Positions 24,376 through 35,259 of a stretch of 64,000 bases of DNA are shown here, piece after piece (position 1 is the first letter of the stretch; each line of letters starts with the position of its first letter). The notes beneath the pieces were generated by a model that searched no databases, was not told the DNA's origin, and saw only the letters and a list, made by a program, of their open reading frames with translations. The position numbers and the translations under genes are program-made. This DNA is from Nicotiana tabacum (taxonomy: Eukaryota; Streptophyta; Magnoliopsida; Solanales; Solanaceae): the NCBI RefSeq assembly GCF_000715075.1, contig NC_134085.1, positions 131,358,716 through 131,422,715 of the forward strand, given 5' to 3'.

Positions 24376-24866
24376 GTCAAGTCTGTATCTTAGCACCTTC
24401 TGCCTGTTTTTTCATCAGGGTGATTTTTGGTCTATTTTTTGAGTCTAGGCTTATTTTCAAAGTTTGCTCTTTCTTTTGCAAAATGTAGTTTGTAATAGAC
24501 CATTTCAACAATAAAAGGTTGTTTGCTTTTACGCTCATTTGTGTTTTGAACTACGTAATGATCTGATTCACGCGGCATCGTGATACATAGGCAATCCTCA
24601 TCGGATCCGGTCGCATTTTTACCGCAAAATAAAAACATAGCCAGAATCCTAAAAAGAAAGCCGGGATGACGCATATTGTTCGAAGCAAAGCATGTAGAAA
24701 CGGTTAAATGCCTAGGAGCATTGCATCCTCTATGTGATATGATCAAATCTGTTAAGCTCTAACGCTAACAATGTTTGTTGTTGTCTATTCCAGACAAGTT
24801 AGTTGTTAAAGAACTCTGGCAACACACTCCTATCAAACCAGATCCAAAGGATCGATAGCAACAAGC
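24376..24866 (+). other. Gap between Ogre ORF1 and gag
   Basis: Non-coding. It contains an AATAAA at 24510-24515 in a context like a plant 3' end (TTTGTAAT upstream) and the second two-hairpin motif. It could allow an ORF1-only transcript to end here; that is inference. Confidence 0.6.
24548..24610 (+). ncRNA. Two-hairpin motif, copy B (between ORF1 and gag)
   Basis: GAACTACG, CTGAT, hairpin 1 TCACG/CGTGA (loop CGGCAT), TACATAGGC, and hairpin 2 ATCC/GGAT with the same 5-base loop length as copy A (TCATC). Both stems differ from copy A in sequence but pair perfectly. Confidence 0.55.
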
Positions 24867-27800
24867 ATGACTACCTCAGAGAACAGTAATGAGGAAGAAA
24901 GGCCAATGAGCCAGTTGCTAAAAGAAGCGATGGAAAAGATTGAAAGGATAGGACTAGAGATAAATGCAATGCAGCTAGCCCTAGCCAAAGCACAAAAGAG
25001 CCCTGAGCCACTGGGGCACATGCCGGAATACCCTCACTCTGGCCCTTCCACAAGCCTCCCAAACCCCCGTTATCATCAAGAAATAAACCCTCATGATTCC
25101 CAAGCTCCACCACCCCATCAACCTCTCCCAATACCCAATACTCCCATTTTTGTGGGACCAACATCAACCCCTTTGCAAAGAACGACCAGTGAACCATTGT
25201 TTCAGGCTCACGATACACAATACTATCCCCCCGAGCCTACGTTTCATGCCCCCGAACCACAGGCCTACAATCCACACTTGGAGATACCGGCAGAGATTGA
25301 AAAGCCGGTTAAAGCCCCTGAACAGGATGAGGTATTGAGAAAGTTCAAAAGCCTGGAGCAGTCCTTTAGGAACCTGCACGGTTTGGGCAACCAGGTCAGC
25401 GTAGCATACAAAGATCTGTGCCCTTTCCCAGACGTCCAACTCCCGGCCGGCTTCAAAATGCCTAAGTTTGATTTATATGAGGGGCACGGTGATCCCATGG
25501 CACATTTGCGGGGATTCTGTAGTAAAATGAGAGGGGAAGGCGGCAAGGATGAGCTGCTGATAGCTTATTTCGGCCAAAGTCTGAGCGGATCTGCACTAGA
25601 ATGGTATACCAGGCAGGATTCCAGTAGGTGGTATACTTGGGACGATCTGGCGCAGGCTTTTGCAGGTCATTTCCAGTACAATCTCGAGATAGTCCCTGAC
25701 CGTCTCACATTATTGAGAACTGGGAAGAAACCCGGGGAAAGCTTTCGCGAGTTCGGATTCCATTGGAGAGAACAAGCAGCTAGAGTCGATCCTCCCATGA
25801 GAGAGGGAGAGATGGTGGACTATTTCTTGCAAACATTGGATCCAACCTACTTTGGTCACTTGGTGACAACGGTTGGAAAATCTTTCAACGAGGTGGTCAA
25901 GATAGGGGTCATGATAGAAGAGGGTCTGAGGTCTGACAAAATCTTGAACTACTCAGCACTCAAGGCCATGACCCAGGCTATTCAGAGCGGCGCAGGAGGT
26001 GCGCTGAGAAGAAAGAAAGAAGAGGTTGCCACGATCGAGGCAGGCAGTTGGTCCAGGGCTGGCAAGCCACACTACAACCAACCCAGACCTCACAAGCCAA
26101 ACTACCCATACAACCCACCACAACATTTCTATCCGCCTCAAGAACCACATTGCTCTATACACCAGGCCCAAGCATACACTCAGCCTCCGGTTCGCCCGCA
26201 ATGGCGCGCGCCGGCTCCCCAGAACATATATGCACCACCACAAAACACCTATCCTCCACCGAGGGCGTATAGAAACCCTTCAGGGGCAGGCTTTCGGGGA
26301 AATCCAGATGCTAGGAATGACAGGTTGCGGAAACAGAGAACTTTCACGGAGTTGGGAGAAACCTACACTGCTTTGTTCCACAAGCTGAGGCAATTGGGTT
26401 TGGTTAGTCCTGTCCAGACTCGAGAACCAAATCCCCCACCTCAGAACTTGGATCGATCAATAAGTTGTGAATACTGCTCAGGGATGCTCGGGCATGATAC
26501 CGAGAAGTGTTGGAAGTTGAGGCATGCCATACAGGATCTTATTGACACCAATAAGATCGAGGTCCAGACACCGGAGGCTCCTAACATCAACCAAAACCCA
26601 CTGCCAGCGCACCACGAGACTCACATGATTGAGTTGGTGTATGAGGGAGGAGAGTTGAGAAAACCCTCACAAACGGTGATGATGATCCAGGCCGCCCCGA
26701 AAGAAGTCTCAACCAGTGGAGGAACGAGTGTACAGTCGCAGGGAAAAGGCGTCAAGCCGGTAGTGATATTGGGAAAGAGCCCGTCCGCCATAATAAGCAA
26801 ACCCAAGCCAAACAAGTTGGTAATATCAGGGGTTCCGCCCGCACCTACTGTTGTGTTGAAGGGGGCATATATAGAACTGGTCACCATAAAGCCTGTAGTC
26901 CAGCTGCCGATGATTGATAGCAAGGCTGTGCCTTGGAAATATGAAAAGGCGGTGGTGATGTACAAAGGAAAACAGGTGGAAGAAGTTAGTTGTGAAGCGC
27001 AAGGGCTGACTCGATCAGGTCGATGTTTTGCTCCGGTGGAGCTAAGAAGAACCAACCCAGTTGCAACCAAGAAACCTGTGTCCGAAGAAGAGGTTGAGGA
27101 GTTCCTGAAGAAGATGAAAGTGCAGGACTACTCTGTGGTCGAACAGCTGAGAAAAACACCGGCCCAGATCTCACTGCTGTCATTACTGATCCATTCTGAG
27201 GAGCATCGTCGGGCCCTGATGAAGATATTGAACGAAGCTCATGTACCCAATGAGATTTATGTAAACCACCTGGAAACCATTGCCAGCAAGATTTTCGAGG
27301 TGAACAGGGTAACATTCTCAGATGATGATCTGCCGGTGGAAGGTACGGAGCATAATAAAGCTCTATACCTAGTTGTCAAATGTGAAGACTCGGTGGTAAC
27401 TCGAGTATTGGTGGATAACGGCTCAAGTGCCAATATTTGTCCGCTATCTACCCTGAATTAGTTAAAGATCGACCACGGCAGAATCCACAAGAACAGTGTC
27501 TGTGTCCGAGGGTTCGACGGAAACGGAACAACCACTATGGGGGATGTTGTACTGGAATTGACCATCGGTCCAGTCCTGTTTACCATGAAATTTCAAGTGT
27601 TAGATGCCACAATATCGTATAACCTTCTATTAGGACGACCATGTATTCATGCAGCCAAAGCAGTACCCTCCACCCTACATCAGATGGTGAAGTTCGAGTG
27701 GGAAAGGCAAGAGGTCGTACTACACGGCGAGGACACGGCGTGCACCATGGGGGGCGCCATTGTACCTTTCATAGAGACCAATGATGACAAAGGTCCTTGG

Positions 27801-28325
27801 GTCTAACAGATTTTCGATACAGTATCGGACAACAAAATTTCTGAAGGAGAGATCATCCCACACCCTAGGGTAGCTGCCGCAACAGTCATGATGGTCTCGG
27901 AAATGCTGGGTAATGGATTTGTGCCAGGGAAAGGCCTGGGAATCGAGCTTCAAGGGATTGTCCAACCTGTCTCCCTTCCTAAAAATCTGGAAACTTTCGG
28001 ATTGGGGTTCAAACCAACCGCAGCCGATAGGAAGCAGGCGCGAAAAATGAAGAAGAGGGTTTGGTTTCTGCCTAAACCAGTGCCACGTCTCTCAAGGTCT
28101 TTTGTCAAAGCAAGTTCCAAGGGTTCGCCAGTCCCAAAGATTCTAGGACCATTGATTGGTATGAATGGGGACCTGAATCAGAGTTTCGAGAGGCTATTCG
28201 CTGATATCAGCATGGTAGAGGCTGGAGAAGGTTCCAGCAGAGCAGAGATACAGTTTGTGGGGCCTGAGGCCAAAACCAACAATTGGACGATTACTCCTCT
28301 TCCTGTCCGAGGGGAGTCTTGGTAG
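24867..28325 (+). pseudogene. Ogre gag-protease polyprotein, two in-frame stops
   Basis: A single frame of 1152 codons from ATG 24867 to TAG 28323-28325, broken by stops at 27459-27461 and 27804-27806. In order it has a short coiled coil (about residues 1-40), a proline-rich segment (45-150) and a retrotransposon gag capsid domain (about 200-370: GDPMAHLRGFCSKM, GSALEWYTRQD, ESFREFGFHWREQAARV). Then come a Pro/Tyr-rich linker and a zinc-knuckle-like CEYCSGMLGHDTEKC (one residue longer than classic CCHC). The aspartic protease follows with active-site VLVDNGSSANIC (about 846-857) and a flap-side NLLLGRPCIHAAKAVPSTLH. A G-patch-like MLGNGFVPGKGLG (about 1010-1022) comes last. Gag packages the RNA, and the protease cuts the polyprotein. 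The first stop falls just after the protease active site. Confidence 0.92.
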
Positions 28326-28498
28326 TAGGCTTTGATTTATGTTTTGTTTGTTTTGTTTTGTTCGGATTATTCCAGGGTGTAATCCAAATTTTACGTTTGT
28401 CTTGTAAATGTGTGAACCCTTTTATCCCGCAAGTTTAATAAAGTTCTCTCTTTTTGTCCCATTTTAATTTTTGTTTTGTTCTTTTTCTTTCTGAACAG
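28322..28498 (+). other. Probable Ogre intron between protease and reverse transcriptase
   Basis: The sequence just after the gag-pro end is T-rich, begins with a GT (GGTAGTAGGC) and ends TTTCTTTCTGAACAG, a good acceptor at 28497-28498. Splicing at this place is a published property of Ogre elements; the exact donor is inferred. An AATAAA at 28437-28442 inside it offers an alternative 3' end. Confidence 0.6.
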
Positions 28499-30878
28499 TT
28501 CTCTTTTTACTGGTTCTAATGACATGGCATGTACAGCGGATCTTCGACCTAGTCTAATAAATCAATCTGAATCCGACTCAATGATGCAAGAGGTCGTTTG
28601 TGACGATGAATCTGAATGTGACGAAGGTGAAGCCTTCGAAGAGATAAACCGAGAACTGTGCCAATTTGAGGAAAAACCCAAACCCAACCTAAATGACACT
28701 GAGGCTGTGAATCTAGGAGACGCTGATAACGTCCAAGAAACCAAAATCAGCATCCACATTGAGCCGAATGTCAGGGAAGAATTGGTCAAAACCCTCATGG
28801 AATTCAAAGATGTTTTTGCATGGTCATATGACGATATGCCTGGATTAAGCACCAATTTAGTAGTTCACAAATTGCCCACTGACCCGGCATACCCTCCGGT
28901 CAAGCAAAAGCTAAGGAAGTTTAAAACAGAAATGAGTGTAAAGATCAAAGAAGAGGTGATTAAGCAGTTGCAGGCGAAGGTCATTCGGGTCACTCAATAT
29001 CCCGAGTGGTTGGCCAATGTGGTACCAGTCCCAAAGAAGGATGGAAAAATCAGGGTGTGCATCGACTACCGCAACCTCAACAAAGCAAGTCCCAAGGACA
29101 ATTTTCCGTTGCCCAACATTCATATCCTGATCGATAATTGCGCTGGGCGCGAGATCGGATCATTTGTGGATTGCTATGCGGGTTATCATCAGATCCTAAT
29201 GGACGAGGATGATGCGGAAAAGACAACATTTATTACGCCATGGGGAACTTACTGCTATCGGGTAATGCCGTTCGGATTGAAGAACGCCGAGGCAATGTAC
29301 ATGCGAGCAATGACTGCTGTGTTTCATGACATGATACACAAAGAAATCGAGGTGTACGTCGATGATGTGATCATAAAGTCTTGGCATCAGGAAGACCATG
29401 TAGCAGACCTAAGGAGATTCTTCCAAAGACTCCGAAGGTATGATATCAAGCTCAACCCGGCCAAATGTGCATTCGGGGTTCCGTCAGGAAAGTTGTTAGG
29501 ATTCATTGTCAGTCGACGGGGGATTGAGTTAGACCCATCCAAAATCGAATCCATCCGAGGTTTGCCACCGCCAAAGAACAAAACAGAGGTAATGAGCTTG
29601 CTGGGTAGACTCAATTACATCAGCAGGTTCATCGCTCAACTCACAGCAACTTGTGAGCCCATATTTTGTCTGTTGAGAAAGGATGCTGCGGTAGGTTGGA
29701 CAGCAGAGTGTCAGGAGGCCTTCGACCAAATAAAAGGGTATCTGTCTAAGCCACCCGTATTGGTCCCGCCTAAGCCTGGGAAGCCCTTAATTCTTTACCT
29801 GACAGCCCTGGAAGATTCATTTGGTTGTGTACTGGGGCAAGATGATGACACGGGAAGGAAGGAGCAGGCCATCTACTATCTTAGCAAGAAATTCACAGTA
29901 CATGAGGTCAAGTATACTCAACTCGAGAAAACATGTTGCGCCCTAACTTGGGTAGCTCAGAAGCTGAAGCACTACTTGTCTTCGTATACTACTCATCTCA
30001 TATCCCGTTTGGACCCATTGAAGTATATCTTTCAGAAACCTATGCCCACAGGAAGGTTGGCAAAATGGCAAATTCTACTCACAGAATTTGATATCGTCTA
30101 TGTGACGAGGACAACCATGAAAGCCCAGGTGCTGGCCGACCATCTGGCAGAGAACCCCGTTGATGAAAAATACGAGCCCTTAAGAACGTATTTTCCCGAC
30201 GAAGAGGTAATGAATACAAATGAGTTGGAATTACCTGAGGAACCGGGTTGGAAGCTTTTCTTCGATAGAGCTGCAAATGCGAAAGGGGTTGGAATAGGGA
30301 CAATACTCATTTCTGAAACAGGACGCCATTATCCTGTTACGGCTCAACTACGCTTCTATTGCACCAATAATATGGCCGAGTATGAAGCTTACATTTTGGG
30401 TCTACGATTGGCTGCGGACATGGATGTCCAGGACGTCTTGGTCTTGGGAGACTCGGACCTCTTGGTACATCAAATTCAGGGTGAATGGGAAACGCGAGAT
30501 CTAAAGCTCATACCATACCGACAATGCTTTCATGATCTGAGCAAGCGATTTCGATCGGTGAAGTTCAAACATATCCCGAGAGTTCACAATGAGGTTGCGG
30601 ATGCCTTGGCCACTTTAGCATCAATGCTGCACCACCCTGACAAAATGTATGTTGATCCTCTGCACATCCAGGTCCGTGATCAGCACGCTTATTGCAACGC
30701 CGTAGAAGAGGAACCGGATGGCGAGCCCTGGTTTCATGATATCAAGGAATACCTCAGAATGGGGACATATCCAGAACAGGCCACTAGAGACCAAAAAGAG
30801 CCCTTCGGCATTTGTCGAATGGTTTCTTCCTCAGCGGAGGAGTGTTGTACAAAAGAACCCCGGATTTGGGATTGTTGA
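28499..30878 (+). CDS. Ogre reverse transcriptase and RNase H
   Basis: An open frame of about 790 codons, starting at the splice acceptor (first ATG at 28520). Reverse transcriptase spans roughly codons 110-330: VPVPKKDGKIRVCIDYRNLN, the palm FVDCYAGYHQILM, TPWGTYCYRVMPFGLKNAEA, and the catalytic VYVDDVIIKS (YVDD). It is followed by the thumb and KLLGFIVSRRGIELDPSKI. A degenerate gypsy RNase H (ALEDSFGCVLGQ, HYLSSYTTHLISRLDPLKYI) is followed by a second, archaeal-type RNase H (LFFDRAANAKGVGIGTIL, NNMAEYEAYILGLRLA, LGDSDLLVHQIQGEW, NEVADALATLAS). That tandem is a Tat/Ogre hallmark. The first Asp of the second RNase H is kept, though the usual DGA is DRA. The frame leaves the pol register near 30800. 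Confidence 0.92.
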
Positions 30879-31936
30879 GATGCATAGATGTCGGTCAAGC
30901 CACGACAGTTATGGCAGAGGTACATGCTGGAGTTTGTGGGCCACACATGAGCGGATATGTATTGGCAAGGAAGATCCTCCGAACAGGGTGTTATTGGCTC
31001 ACCATGGAACACGACTGTATCACTTTCGTGAGGAAATGCCATCAGTGCCAGATACATGGAGATCTGATTCATTCTCCGCCAACAGAGTTACATACGATGT
31101 CAGCACCCTGGCCGTTTGTGGCATGGGGCATGGATGTCATTGGACCTATTGAGCCGGCAGCATCCAACGGTCATAGGTTCATTCTAGTGACCATTGATTA
31201 CTTCACCAAATGGGTTGAGGCCAAAACCTTCAAGTCGGTAACCAAAAAGGCAGTGGTGGACTTTGTTCACTCCCATATCATCTGCAGATTTGGAATCCCA
31301 AAAGTGATCATCACGGATAACGGTGCGAATCTTAATAGCAGCCTAATGAGAGAGGTATGCCAACAATTCAAGATTACCCACCGCAATTCCACCCCATATC
31401 GTCCCAAGGCGAATAGAGCGGTCGAAGCAGCCAATAAGAACATCAAGAAGATACTGCGAAAGATGGTGGAAGGATCCAGACAATGGCACGAGAGATTACC
31501 CTTTGCTTTGTTGGGTTACCGCACTACCGTCCGGACTTCTATAGGTACAACTCCTTATTTGTTGGTGTACGGAATTGAGGCCGTAATACCAGCGGAGGTC
31601 GAAATTCCATCCCTCCGGATTGTCGCTGAAGCCGAGATTGATGACGATGAATGGGTCAAAGCTCGATTGGAACAGTTGAGCTTGATAGATGAGAAAAGAT
31701 TGGCAGCGGTGTTCCATGGTCAGCTATACCAGAAGAGAATGGCGAGAACATATAATAAGAAGGTGCGCCCCAGGAAGTTTGAAGTCGAGGCAAAAGGCAA
31801 ATTCGCCCCAAATTGGCAGGGGCCTTATATCGTGACCAGAGTATTGTCCAATGGTGCTTTGTGTTTGACAGATATCGAGGGGAGATGTGTCGACATGGCT
31901 ATCAATTCTGATGCAGTCAAGAGATATTATGCGTAA
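30812..31936 (+). CDS. Ogre integrase (separated from RT by a frameshift)
   Basis: This frame overlaps the end of the RT frame. Homology continues from one frame to the other near 30800-30815, so a small indel has split pol. The N-terminal zinc region is present (EVHAGVCGPHMSG ... FVRKCHQCQIHGD). The catalytic triad is visible as WGMDVIGPIE, VIITDNGANL and the Glu of ANRAVEAANKNI, where an Arg replaces the usual Gly. The C-terminal part contains LPFALLGYRTTVRTSIGTTP, FAPNWQGPYIV and ends at 31936. There is no chromodomain, as expected for the Tat lineage. Integrase joins the cDNA to host DNA with a 5-bp stagger, matching the GGCCT duplication. Confidence 0.92.
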   Translation: MSNGFFLSGGVLYKRTPDLGLLRCIDVGQATTVMAEVHAGVCGPHMSGYVLARKILRTGCYWLTMEHDCITFVRKCHQCQIHGDLIHSPPTELHTMSAPWPFVAWGMDVIGPIEPAASNGHRFILVTIDYFTKWVEAKTFKSVTKKAVVDFVHSHIICRFGIPKVIITDNGANLNSSLMREVCQQFKITHRNSTPYRPKANRAVEAANKNIKKILRKMVEGSRQWHERLPFALLGYRTTVRTSIGTTPYLLVYGIEAVIPAEVEIPSLRIVAEAEIDDDEWVKARLEQLSLIDEKRLAAVFHGQLYQKRMARTYNKKVRPRKFEVEAKGKFAPNWQGPYIVTRVLSNGALCLTDIEGRCVDMAINSDAVKRYYA

Positions 31937-32239
31937 TTTCTTTAATTATGGCAATTATTAGTTCGTTTGTTTGTATTTGGCATTTATTGGATAATGAGAT
32001 GACGGAGACAATTCTTTCTTCTATCCAAACACTTTTAACCCTTGCTTCCCCTTTTGAGCCTTAAGTTATTTTTTCATACCCCTCTTTTGGAATCACTAAT
32101 GGAAAAGACATGGGAAAAAAGGAAAAGAAAAAAAAAAGAAAAGAAAAGAAAAAAAAAAAAATCTTTAAAGGAAAATGAGAAGAAGGAGAAAGAAAAGAAA
32201 AAAGAAGAAGATAAAATCATAAGAAATACAAAACCGTGG

Positions 32240-32298
32240 GAACTACATTTGACCTGATTCCTCAAAGAGGATACGTAGGCGCCTCACGGCTCGGTCAT
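32240..32298 (+). ncRNA. Two-hairpin motif, copy C (downstream of integrase)
   Basis: GAACTACATTTGACCTGAT, hairpin 1 TCCTC/GAGGA (loop AAA), ATACGTAGGC (sharing the A that closes the stem), and hairpin 2 GCC/GGC (loop TCAC), then TCGGTC. Stems differ from copies A and B but remain complementary. Confidence 0.55.
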
Positions 32299-32720
32299 AG
32301 TGTGCATCATAGTGTATATAGGATGCATAATATACATAGTGTGCATAATAGGCACAATGTGCGTAACGCACATAGCTCAACATAAGTGTAAAAAATAAAA
32401 TTCCCCAAGCAAGAAAACCGGGGCAGAGGTTATGTTTTAAGTTCCGACAAAGGTTTGATTCCAAAAGTTGTAGCAGATCACCCATCAAATTATTTCATTT
32501 TGATAGCCTTTCTTTAGCCCCACACCAAAACCAACATCGACGTCCAAAAGACCTCCCGATCAATATCCAAGAGATGCCAAGTCAGGCAAATAAAGCAGAG
32601 AATAACACACCGATCCCCAGCAAAGAAGAGGATCATATGACTGAGAATAAATTGATGGTCAAAGGAATCTCCAAAAGAGGGGGTCGTATCGACAACACCC
32701 CGAGTCCTCGAAACAAATAA

Positions 32721-32900
32721 AATGAGAGAGTCTTATCGGTGAAAACCTTCACAGGCACCGAAAGGCGACATAAGATGAGAGATATAAAATGAGAGAGTCT
32801 TATTGGTGAAAACCTTCACAGGCACCATAAGGCGCCGGGAGTTGAGAGAAAAGAGAGAGTCCCATTAGTGAAAACCCCTCGAAGGGCACTATGAGGCGAC
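32721..32900 (+). repeat. Three-copy GAGAGAGTC repeat with a conserved stem-loop
   Basis: Copies begin at 32721, 32788 and 32851. Each has GAGAGAGTC, then a stem closed by CGGTG/CACCG, TGGTG/CACCA or TAGTG/CACTA respectively, an AAAA bulge on the 5' side, an inner CCT/AGG stem, and a trailing AGGCG(A/C)C. Base changes on one side of the stem are matched on the other. Confidence 0.7.
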
Positions 32901-33660
32901 AAGACAGATCAACAAAAAGCGACCACATTCGCAACGAAATGGACACTCATTTATCATCCCCAGCAAGTCAGACCATCGGGCAAAATGATTGATACAAATA
33001 GACTGGGTCGGGAATCTATGGTGCACGTCATGATCATAGGGACCAGTCATGTCCTCCAGATAAGTTCTTCTGAATTTCTTCTCCCACCAAATATTGGTTC
33101 AGAAAGATTTTCTCCTTTTTCTGTCTTTTATTTCTCTTCCTAAACATTTGTCTTGAAAGGGATTTTTCAAAGCTTACTACCAGAGACCGAAGGGGGATTC
33201 ATCTAATGCAGGATAACCCCAACAGTCCTAAAGGCTGGCCCCAGGCAATGCAATGTTGTGCCCTGCGGTTTTGGAGGAAGTAAACTCCTAAAGGGAATGG
33301 TTTCGGGAGTAAAAGCAGACTCCCACAGCATGTACTGTAAAGAGAAAGCAGAAAAGGGGATAAATTGAAAACCAATCCCCAGCAGGCCGGAAACCCCCAG
33401 CAAGCGATTTTGTCCACCAACCAGTTATGGGGACACAGAGCAAGAAAAAGGAAAGAGAAAGAAAAGCATCCACCGGAAAGGCACCTCTTCCCACCATAAG
33501 TAAAACTGACTAAATCCTTTTGTCTGCTGCAGGAAAATAAACATCGATGATGGCAGCAAGACGCGATGCCAGGGAAATCACCAAAACCGGGGCAGAAAAT
33601 TTTCTGCCAATTGTCAAAAATTTTCTCGGAAGAACGAGGAAACAATTTCAATACATTATG

Positions 33661-34521
33661 TTCTAGGTCGCCCACCAGTAAAATGCGGGAATACTTTTAA
33701 GTTCTAGGTTGCCCACCAGTACAATGAGGGAATACATTTAAGTTCTAGGTCGCCCACCAGTATAATGCGGGAATACATTTAAGTTCTAGGTCGCCCACCA
33801 GTAAAATGCGGGAATACATTTAAGTTCTAGGTCGTCCACCAGTAAAATGCGGGAATACTTTTAAGTTCTAGGTCGCCCACCAGTAAAATGCGGGAATACA
33901 TTTAAGTTCTAGGTCGCCCACCAGTAAAATGCGGGAATACATTTAAGTTCTAGGTCGCCCACCAGTAAAATGCGGGAATACTTTTAAGTTCTAGGTCGCC
34001 CACCAGTAAAATGCGGGAATACATTTAAGTTCTAGGTCGCCCACCAGTAAAATGCGGGAATACATTTAAGTTCTAGGTCGCCCACCAGTAAAATGCGGGA
34101 ATACATTTAAGTTCTAGGTCGCCCACCAGTAAAATGCGGGAATACATTTAAGTTCTAGGTCGCCCACCAGTAAAATGCGGGAATACTTTTAAGTTCTAGG
34201 TCGCCCACCAGTAAAATGCGGGAATACATTTAAGTTCTAGGTCGCCCACCAGTAAAATGCGGGAATACATTTAAGTTCTAGGTCGCCCACCAGTAAAATG
34301 CGGGAATACATTTAAGTTCTAGGTCGCCCACCAGTAAAATGCGGGAATACTTTTAAGTTCTAGGTCGCCCACCAGTAAAATGCGGGAATTCTTTTAAGTT
34401 CTAGGTCGCCCACCAGTAAAATGCGGGAATACTTTTAAGTTCTAGGTCGCCCACCAGTAAAATACGGGAATACTTTTGAGTTCTAGGTCGCCCACCAGTA
34501 AAATGCGGGAATACTTTTCAG
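33661..34521 (+). repeat. 21-copy, 41-bp tandem array in the Ogre 3' region
   Basis: Unit start TTCTAGGTCGCCCACCAGTA, then AAATGCGGGAATACATTTAAG. Twenty-one contiguous units fit exactly (861 bases), with no spacers. The most variable site is ACATTTAAG versus ACTTTTAAG, and a decayed partial unit (CTCTAGATTTTGG) follows the array. Confidence 0.97.
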
Positions 34522-35085
34522 CTCTAGATTTTGGAATCAGTAACCCCACCTTAAGGCGGAAGATTACAACAGAGATCCCCAAGCAGGAAACAATAAAATC
34601 CCCAGCACCAAAAAGCAGAAGGCTGCAAAGGCAAGCGCGCGATTCAAAAGGAAGAAGGAACGCGTCTCGAAGGAAGCAGTTTGGGGGAACGTTATAGCAT
34701 GCCCAACATAACAATTTTGATGAAAAAAGCCATACCACTGAAGAAACCATTGAAAGGCTTAAAGAAGAGGGCCATGTTCCCAGCAGATCAAGCGAAGTGA
34801 TGAAAACTGGCATTCAGAAAAGGCGAAGGACCAGTATCATCCCCCAAGTTCACAAAATAAAGGCATCGGAGGAAAGCGCTAGCCGACAAGAAAGCAAGGC
34901 AACAATAACAAGTCGAGGATAGATGAGATCTCATGATCCATAGTCTAGCTTAGCTTCTTGTTTTTCCTTTCAGAACAATGTAACAAGGAGATCGGTGAGC
35001 GGTAGCATCCTGCAGCAGCATGCAACAGCGCACAACAGCAGCGAGCACTACAGTCACACGGTAGTCCCAGCTACCAAAATTTCCC

Positions 35086-35155
35086 GAACTACATTGACCT
35101 GATTCCTGTTCAGCCCAGGATATGTAGGAAACCTCTGAAGCAAAGGTTCGGTCAA
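35086..35155 (+). ncRNA. Two-hairpin motif, copy D (upstream of the 3' LTR)
   Basis: GAACTACATTGACCTGAT, hairpin 1 TCCTG/CAGGA (7-base loop), TATGTAGG, and hairpin 2 AACCT/AGGTT (9-base loop), then CGGTC. It lies about 100 bases before the 3' LTR. Confidence 0.55.
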
Positions 35156-35245
35156 GTCTTTTTCAAAAAATGCTTCACACGGAGTACTCGGACGAGCAAA
35201 AATCGCCCGCTTTATCTTTGCGCGAAAACCCTTCGTGTCTTCGTG

Positions 35246-35259
35246 CAAAGAGGGGCAGC
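35246..35259 (+). other. Ogre polypurine tract
   Basis: GCAAAGAGGGGCAGC directly precedes the LTR start TGTAAGCACG. This purine-rich run is the expected plus-strand primer. Confidence 0.85.

Larger units (their letters stand above)
31937..35245 (+). other. Ogre 3' non-coding region
   Basis: About 3.3 kb without a credible gene. It contains a purine-rich AAAAG-type tract (32100-32216), hairpin motif C, a three-copy structured repeat (32721-32900), the 41-bp tandem array (33661-34521) and hairpin motif D. Reading frames here (for example the lysine-rich 32042-32257) come from the purine tract or the array. Tat/Ogre 3' regions are known to be hypervariable and rich in tandem repeats. Confidence 0.8.

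Noticed and set aside
24871..27315. Several 90-150 codon minus-strand frames opposite Ogre gag
   Set aside because: They are mirror frames of the long gag-protease coding strand with no independent support.
32042..32257. Lysine-rich 71-codon frame
   Set aside because: Produced by a purine tract (AAAAG repeats) in the Ogre 3' region; low complexity.
33661..34521. Possible CRISPR-like array
   Set aside because: The units are directly contiguous with no unique spacers and lie inside a plant retrotransposon; it is a tandem satellite-type array.
33199..34813. Minus-strand frames of 66-158 codons in the Ogre 3' region
   Set aside because: They overlap non-coding tandem or low-complexity sequence, lack motifs and run against the element's coding strand.
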